A DNA stretch of 24,298 nucleotides, taken from contig JAPUIP010000099.1 of the NCBI GenBank assembly GCA_027296925.1, positions 1-24,298 on the forward strand, written 5' to 3'. Source of the stretch: Candidatus Poribacteria bacterium. GTDB taxonomy: Bacteria; Poribacteria; WGA-4E; PCPOR2b. The notes under the pieces are model-generated. The model saw nothing but the letters and a program-made list of their open reading frames with translations, was not told the DNA's origin and did not search any database. A program made the position numbers and the translations under genes. Shown here in pieces: positions 15,260 through 21,400 of the stretch. Each line of letters opens with the position of its first letter. The first letter of the stretch is position 1.

Positions 15260-15765
15260 CAATTCGACAGCATCGCAATGAAAGGTAGTTGTGGCATGGG
15301 TTGCGCACGATGTCCAACAACGATTAGGGTCTAAACCTGATAGGAAAATAAGGCGCTGTACCCCAGTGAGTCAGGTCTGCATCGGATAGATCTCTTGCGC
15401 ATTTTATTATATACTGTACCTGATCAATCGGCTACTAAAATCCCTTGATTCACGTTTGAAACCGTTAATCTCCCCCTGCCAGAAGTTCAGCCGAGAAAGG
15501 CGTTGAGCCCTGATATGAAGCATTTCGTCCCTGTCATGACGGACATTTCATTTGTCTCTGATTTTCCTAATTTTTCTTTTCGTTATTCTACTTATGAGCC
15601 GTTTTGGGATGTGGTATGTCTCGATCTCCCGATCCGCATGATTAACAAGCATTCTGTAGATATTAGGTCAACATATTGAGCGCCAAACTCTCATGCGCTC
15701 ATTATCCGTAACTGAGTTGTTTCTGGGCAGTCTGGCTTCCCGGTGCAATCAATAGGAGTAATCCG
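15260..15765. other. Intergenic region upstream of the histidine kinases
   Basis: About 500 bp without a convincing gene. An inverted repeat TGAGCGC (15677-15683)/GCGCTCA (15695-15701) with an 11-nt loop overlaps the most likely promoter (15676-15705), so it may be an operator or simply leader structure. A Cys-rich 18-codon ORF at 15278-15334 has no supporting ribosome site. Confidence 0.4.
15676..15705 (+). promoter_or_regulatory. Candidate promoter for the histidine kinase pair
   Basis: TTGAGC (15676-15681), an 18-bp spacer and CATTAT (15700-15705). Transcription would start near 15712, about 54 bases before the first kinase ATG. The -10 matches consensus at four of six positions only. Confidence 0.35.
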
Positions 15766-17403
15766 ATGCTGTCATCATTCTTAACGAAACTGTTTCTAGT
15801 TGGCGCGGCTTCGCACGGCGATCTATCTGAGGAGTCGCGTCAAGCGGACAAAATCCGATATCGTACTTTTTTCGAAGAATCCAGCGAAGCGATCTTCATG
15901 ATTACCCGGGAAGGAAAGATCATTGATGTCAATCCGGTGATGTCAGATCTCTTTGGTTACACAAGAGAAGAGATGATCATGTCCGGTTTTCAGAGCATCT
16001 ATGCGCGGCCGGAAGATTATCACAAGTTCCAGCGGGAGATCGAGCAGAACGGGGAGATCAAAGACTATGAAGTGACGTTCCGAAAGAAAGATGGAACGGA
16101 AATGGTTTGTCTCGTCACTTCGAGGGTGCACCAGCGTCACGGCGAAGACACGTTGGAGTATCAGGGCATTATTCGCAATGTGACTGGACAAAAGCAAACT
16201 GAAGAGGAATTGCGTAGGAGTAGGTCTCAGCTTCTTCAGACGCTTGCCGAACTGAAGAAGGCGCAAAATCAGGTTATCCAGCAGGAGCGCTTGAGCGCGC
16301 TTGGGACAATGGCAAGCGGGATCGCTCACGACTTCAATAACGCACTTTCTCCCATTCTCAGCTTCAGTGAAGTCATGATGCGGTACCCTGAAATACTAGA
16401 CGACAAAGAAAAAGTGGCGCGCTTCATAAAGATGATAAACACCGCCGCTAAGGATGCCACGAGCATTGTTAGTCGGCTGCGAGAATTTTATCGCCAGCGC
16501 GAAGCCGGAGAAATCTTCTTCCCTGTCGATCTGAACCAATTGGTTGAGGAAATCATTTCGCTCACACAGCCCAAATGGGAAACGCAACAGTTGGCAAATG
16601 GCATTACGATCAATATTGAGACTGATTTAGGGCGCATTCCGGCGATCGCCGGCAACGAAGCGGAGTTGCGTGAAGTGTTGACCAACCTGGTTTTTAATGC
16701 CGTGGAAGCAATGCCTGAGAATGGAACGCTAACCTTCCGAACCCGAACCGATGGCAATCAGGCCGTTCTGGAAGTGTGTGATACCGGCGTTGGCATGACA
16801 GAGGAGGTGCGTGAGCGTTGTCTAGAACCATTTTTTTCTACTAAAGGACGGTATGGCACAGGCTTAGGGCTCGCAGTGCTATTCGGGATTATCCAGAGAC
16901 ATGATGGAACCGTTGACATTGAGAGCAAGCCGGGACAAGGGACAACCTTTTCCATTCATCTGCCAACCATGGTAGACATGTCAACAGAGAGTCGCATCCA
17001 AGAAAGCGGTACGCCTGTCCAACCCTTGCGTGTTCTCCTCGTAGATGATGAACCGTTGGTTCGTCAGGCTGTGGCTGAATACCTCATCATCGATGGGCAT
17101 ACCGTCGAGACCGCAACGAACGGACGCGAAGGTCTGGAGAAATTCCACGCCGGTTGGTTCGATATCGTCGTATCCGACTGGGCAATGCCCGAAATGACCG
17201 GTGACCAACTGGCGGCGGCTATCAAACAGGTCGCACCGAATAAACCGGTGATTCTGATCACTGGGTTTGGCGACTGGACGCATACAGACGAGGAACTTCC
17301 CGAAGGCGTCGATTGCATCGTAACAAAGCCGATTATTTGGTCAGCGCTTCAGGAAGCGCTGGCAAGCGTGAAACGGTGTGAAAGACCTCAGAAAGTGGAG
17401 TGA
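15766..17403 (+). CDS. Hybrid PAS sensor histidine kinase with C-terminal receiver
   Basis: This 545-residue signalling protein has no clear membrane segment apart from a weakly hydrophobic first 15 residues, so it is probably cytosolic. It has a PAS domain (about 33-140, AIFMITREGKIIDVNP to IIRNVTGQKQ), a coiled linker, and an NtrB-type HisKA H-box with His188 (ASGIAHDFNNALSPI). The ATPase domain has an N-box (NLVFNAVEAM, 307-316), G1 DTGVGM (339-344) and G2 GTGLGL (364-369). The receiver domain (421-537) has Asp427/Asp428, phospho-acceptor Asp471 (VVSDWAMPEM), Thr499 and Lys521. All catalytic residues appear intact. The ribosome site AGGAG lies nine bases before the ATG. It is followed after 14 bp by a second kinase gene, so both are likely co-transcribed. 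Signal and output are unknown; no DNA-binding regulator lies beside it. Confidence 0.92.
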   Translation: MLSSFLTKLFLVGAASHGDLSEESRQADKIRYRTFFEESSEAIFMITREGKIIDVNPVMSDLFGYTREEMIMSGFQSIYARPEDYHKFQREIEQNGEIKDYEVTFRKKDGTEMVCLVTSRVHQRHGEDTLEYQGIIRNVTGQKQTEEELRRSRSQLLQTLAELKKAQNQVIQQERLSALGTMASGIAHDFNNALSPILSFSEVMMRYPEILDDKEKVARFIKMINTAAKDATSIVSRLREFYRQREAGEIFFPVDLNQLVEEIISLTQPKWETQQLANGITINIETDLGRIPAIAGNEAELREVLTNLVFNAVEAMPENGTLTFRTRTDGNQAVLEVCDTGVGMTEEVRERCLEPFFSTKGRYGTGLGLAVLFGIIQRHDGTVDIESKPGQGTTFSIHLPTMVDMSTESRIQESGTPVQPLRVLLVDDEPLVRQAVAEYLIIDGHTVETATNGREGLEKFHAGWFDIVVSDWAMPEMTGDQLAAAIKQVAPNKPVILITGFGDWTHTDEELPEGVDCIVTKPIIWSALQEALASVKRCERPQKVE

Positions 17404-17417
17404 CAAGGAGAGCTTAG

Positions 17418-18374
17418 ATGCACAGCGAAGATGTAACTAAAGAAGAACTCCAAAAAAAATTAGCAGAAGCGGAGCAACGGATTGCCGAATTAGAGGCATC
17501 AGCGGTTGATGCTAACAATCAACTGAAGCAGAAACACGAAGAGCTGATTGGCTTCATTGAGAATGCCTCTGTCCCACTACATCGGGTCGATGAAAATGGA
17601 ATGATTGTTTGGGCAAATCCAGTCGAGTCAGACTCGCGCGGTTATACCCGCGACATTACCAAACGGAAACAGAAAGAGGACGCATTAAGAGTCGCCAATA
17701 AGGATTTGAACGATTTTGCCTATATTGCCTCGCATGACTTAAAAGCCCCGCTACGAGCCATCAGTTCACTCGCAGATTGGCTCAAAACGGATTATGGTGA
17801 CAAGCTAGATGACCCCGGCAAGGAAATACTTGATATGCTCGGCGGTCGGATAAACCGAATGTACAACTTAATCGATGGTATTCTTCAGTATTCAAGAGCG
17901 GGGCGTGTTCGTGAGGAAGCGGTCAAAATCAACCTCAACGAATTAGTGGTAAGAGTGCTTGATACAGTTGCTCCGCCAGAGAATTTTGAGGTGACGATAC
18001 CAGACGAATTGCCAACTATATGGGGCGAACCGACATGTGTTGAACAGATTTTCCAGAATCTCGTAGAAAATGCTATAAAGTACATGGATAAGCCGGACGG
18101 GAGAATCGAAATTGGATGCGTCAGAGCTAACGGCTGCTGGCGGTTTCGTGTTGCTGATAACGGCCCTGGGATTGAAGAAAGGCATTTTGAGAGAATCTTC
18201 CAAATGTTCCAAACCTTAGCACCTCGTGATGAAATTGAAAGCACGGGTGTCGGGCTGGCGGTGGTCAAAAAGAGTGTGGAGATGTGCGGGGGCAAGACTT
18301 GGGTTGAATCTGAAGTCAGTCAAGGCAGTACCTTCTTCTTTACATTGCCTCAAGAAGCTGAGCTTAGCAGCTAA
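17418..18374 (+). CDS. Sensor histidine kinase with a shortened PAS region
   Basis: This soluble kinase of 318 residues starts with a coiled coil (about 7-42, KEELQKKLAEAEQRIAELEA). A PAS remnant follows: the PAS start FIENASVPLHRVDENGMIVWANP (46-68 in outline) runs within ten residues into the PAC-type end GYTRDITKRKQKED (75-88). About 80 residues normally between them are missing. The HisKA domain has His106 (ASHDLKAPLR) and the phytochrome-kinase style. The ATPase has an N-box (NLVENAIKYMD, 214-224), G1 DNGPGI (247-252) and G2 TGVGLAVVKK, so the catalytic core is complete. It ends PQEAELSS shortly after the ATPase and has no receiver. AAGGAGA lies seven bases before the ATG. Being 14 bp after a hybrid kinase, the two may act in one relay, but that is inference. 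Confidence 0.9.
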   Translation: MHSEDVTKEELQKKLAEAEQRIAELEASAVDANNQLKQKHEELIGFIENASVPLHRVDENGMIVWANPVESDSRGYTRDITKRKQKEDALRVANKDLNDFAYIASHDLKAPLRAISSLADWLKTDYGDKLDDPGKEILDMLGGRINRMYNLIDGILQYSRAGRVREEAVKINLNELVVRVLDTVAPPENFEVTIPDELPTIWGEPTCVEQIFQNLVENAIKYMDKPDGRIEIGCVRANGCWRFRVADNGPGIEERHFERIFQMFQTLAPRDEIESTGVGLAVVKKSVEMCGGKTWVESEVSQGSTFFFTLPQEAELSS

Positions 18375-18455
18375 AAATTCGGAGTCGAAAAATGAAAAGT
18401 GAAGTGGATAATTCACCTTTACTGGACATTGAGTGAATTACCGGCGTAAACTTCC

Positions 18456-21400
18456 TTACTGAAATTCCCCACGTACCTCCACCGAACTTGCGACCGAAAG
18501 GAAATCGCGCCCTTCTTCGACGTGATCATCATTGTAGCTCAGCCCGAGATTGACTCTTGCGTTCAAGCGATTACTGAGTTGGTACCCAACGCGCAGGGTC
18601 GTCTCGTACCGCTCGGAGCGTTCCTCCCGATTTGCCCCGAATCTTTCACGGCGGATGACCGTTGAAAAGGTGTTCGTGAGATCCAAGTCGTGCTTGAGGG
18701 GGATCTTGCCAAAAATCGGTAGAGAGAGTCCGCCCTCCACCCGTAACCGATAATCGACGCTGAGGTTCGGGGTGATGATAAACGAAGAGCTATCAATGCC
18801 GCTACGTTCCTGCTCGCGTAACGTCATGCGGACGCCAATCGCGGTCTTTGTCGCCTGCCCCCACGTTTGGCTCCAGCTGATCGAAGGTTCGTGGGAGGTA
18901 CTTGCACCAATTTGGGTACTGATGTTGCTCTGATCTCTTAACGTATAGCGATATCTCAGTTGCAGGCTTGATGTGTTGTTGGTGTTGAACATCTTCATAT
19001 TCCCTTCATAACTCGTGGATTTAGATCTGGAAGAGGTGCTCGATGTCTTGGTGAAGTTGTTGTTGAAGGACATATTTCCACCAAGCGATCCCCACTTCCA
19101 GGGATCGACAGAGACGCGAAATCCGTATCGAGTTCCCTGACGTGACTGCGTGCGTTTCTCGGATTCATCCGGAAGATCTAAGATTTCCCAAATCGATGTG
19201 CCCCGATCGAGTCGCCGGAAAGAGTCCTGAGTGTCATAACTGACATCCGCGTTCAGCCCAAGGCTTTCGAGACTTCTGCGAAATAACCCCGCTTCCCGCT
19301 TCCCCTTCTGACTTCGCCGTTCCTTCAGCTTCCGCTCAAGTTCTGCCTTGTCCCGGCTGATCCAATCTCCCCTTTGGCTTTCCGCCTCTTCGATCGCCTC
19401 CCGCTCAATCCCCATACGCTCAAGGCGTTCAAGTTCCCGTTGGCGCCGCTCTTCGAGTTGCATCTCCTCTTCAAAGCTATCGAACGCCGGGGATTGTTCC
19501 GATGGGGGCGGTGAGGATTGTTCGGACGGGGATGTTTCGGTTGCTTCGCCAGTTTCCTCAACTTCCGATTCCTCAATTTCCGGTTCAGGCTCTCGGAGCA
19601 GCCAGCCGAACCAGACCCTTGGTCGCATGTTAAGTCCCAGGCGGATATTCGCATTGATGGAGACATCCTTCTGATCACCGAACCAGTTTTCACGGAAACT
19701 GATCCGGTTGTTAATTGTCGGACGCACACCCAGCAGATCGCGGTTGAGACGTGGATTCAGGGAAATCCGATGCTCGCGTGCCGCAATGGTAAACTCCGGT
19801 GCCACTTCGGGCCCCGCTTCCGCCTCCGTTGTCGATGGCGTTGTTGTCCCAAAACCAGTAAATCCAAAGCTACTGGTGCTGGCGTTCGGATCGCGTTTCT
19901 CAAGCTCACGGCGCACGTCGTAAGTCGGATTGAGACTAAAACTCGCTAGTGGCCTGAGATTGATCGAGACTCTTCCGCTGTCGATCTTTTCATCTCGGTT
20001 ACGCCCGTACCCGTAGCCGAATGAGGAAGTGCTACCCCCCGAAGTGTCTATCGCCGTCGATGGATCGGTTTCCACATCCTCGTGGCGGTATTGGACGTCA
20101 ACCCCGAACCTTGAGCCGAGGTCGAATCGGAAAGAGGCGGTGTAAAGATCGCTGATTTCTGTACCTTGACGCTCGTTCCAGAAGTCCTGCCGGTTGAGCG
20201 CAAATCCCAACGCCGGTAGTGGACGCAGATTGAGATTCACGGAAAAATCGCGGTTCTTTGTTTTGCTCTTGCCGCTCTGAAAGGAACTAAACGTCCCGCG
20301 CCGGCTTTCTGTCTCGGATTCCTGTTCCCGTACAGAATAACGAATCGGCAGCCAGCGGAAGAGGGTGACATCGGTATCGATGTTGAAATCGTTGCTGGTT
20401 GTGCTGAACCCGCGATCCTGTCGGCGTTGTCGCCCTGTTTCGCCCGCGGAGCTCTCAAAGTCTTTGTCCTGTTTGGCGTATCCGCCGTTCACCCGGAGAA
20501 GAGAGCCGAGCGAAACAGACATATTGCCGCGTCTTGCCCAACCGGAACGCACAAGCGGATCGCTCAGATGGATCTCGTTGACCCACACTTCACCGCTGAT
20601 TTCCACTTCCATATCGTTCCGAATACCGAGCAGAATACCGCCGATGTTTTTAATCGAAAGCTGGGAGCTATTCGTTCCGCGAACGACAAAACCGTCTGGA
20701 TGACCATCGGGTCCATCCGTATCTTCTTCTTCCTGCATGGCTGAATCCGTTAAGGTCGTCTCACCGGTTGGATCGACCGGCTGCGTCCCCAACGGGTCTG
20801 TCGTGGTGGTTTGTGCATCGAGATCTGGGTACTCATTCCGATGCAGGTCTTGCAGATCGATCTCAATCAATTTCCAGCCATCAAAGTCAATCGGGAGTGT
20901 ATATTCATAAAAATCTCTCAGACTCTCAAAAACGGTGACCTCTTCCTCCTGATTTCGCGGGTCATCAAAAGCGCCGGAAGAATAGAAGCTGGATCTGAAT
21001 CCGCTACGGATGCTCGGTGCAAATCGGAGCACAAAAGTTGAATGGTTTTTGTCGCCATAAAGCCATAGCTTGAGCGTGTCATGTTTTGAAAAATCTTGTC
21101 CCTGGCCCTGCTGGGTGCCACGCAATGTTCTCGATGTCACGCCGAAGGATTCGGGTAGAAGTCGATAATTTAACGTCAGTGTCTGCTCGCGCTGCTGACG
21201 TTGTTGAAAGCCGAATGTCGTCTCCGTAAAAGGGTGGAGCTTTTTGAAGGTATCGTCATCTTTAATCTTGTCATAGGCAACCTGATAGTCGTCGAAGTTG
21301 AAGTTGTCTTTTGTGCCGACGGAGAATTTCTCGCCCGTGCCGGTAGAAACCGTGTTGTCCTTCGTGACGATCCCGCGCTCCCACTGATTACCGACAATCT

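Noticed and set aside
15278..15334. 18-codon Cys-rich ORF (MKGSCGMGCARCP)
   Set aside because: It is very short, has no Shine-Dalgarno site and may be chance; the CxxxCxxC pattern alone is not enough.
18375..18455. GTGAA/TTCAC hairpin as bidirectional terminator between the kinases and the SprA-like gene
   Set aside because: It has a five-base stem with weak flanking A/T tracts; not strong enough to call.
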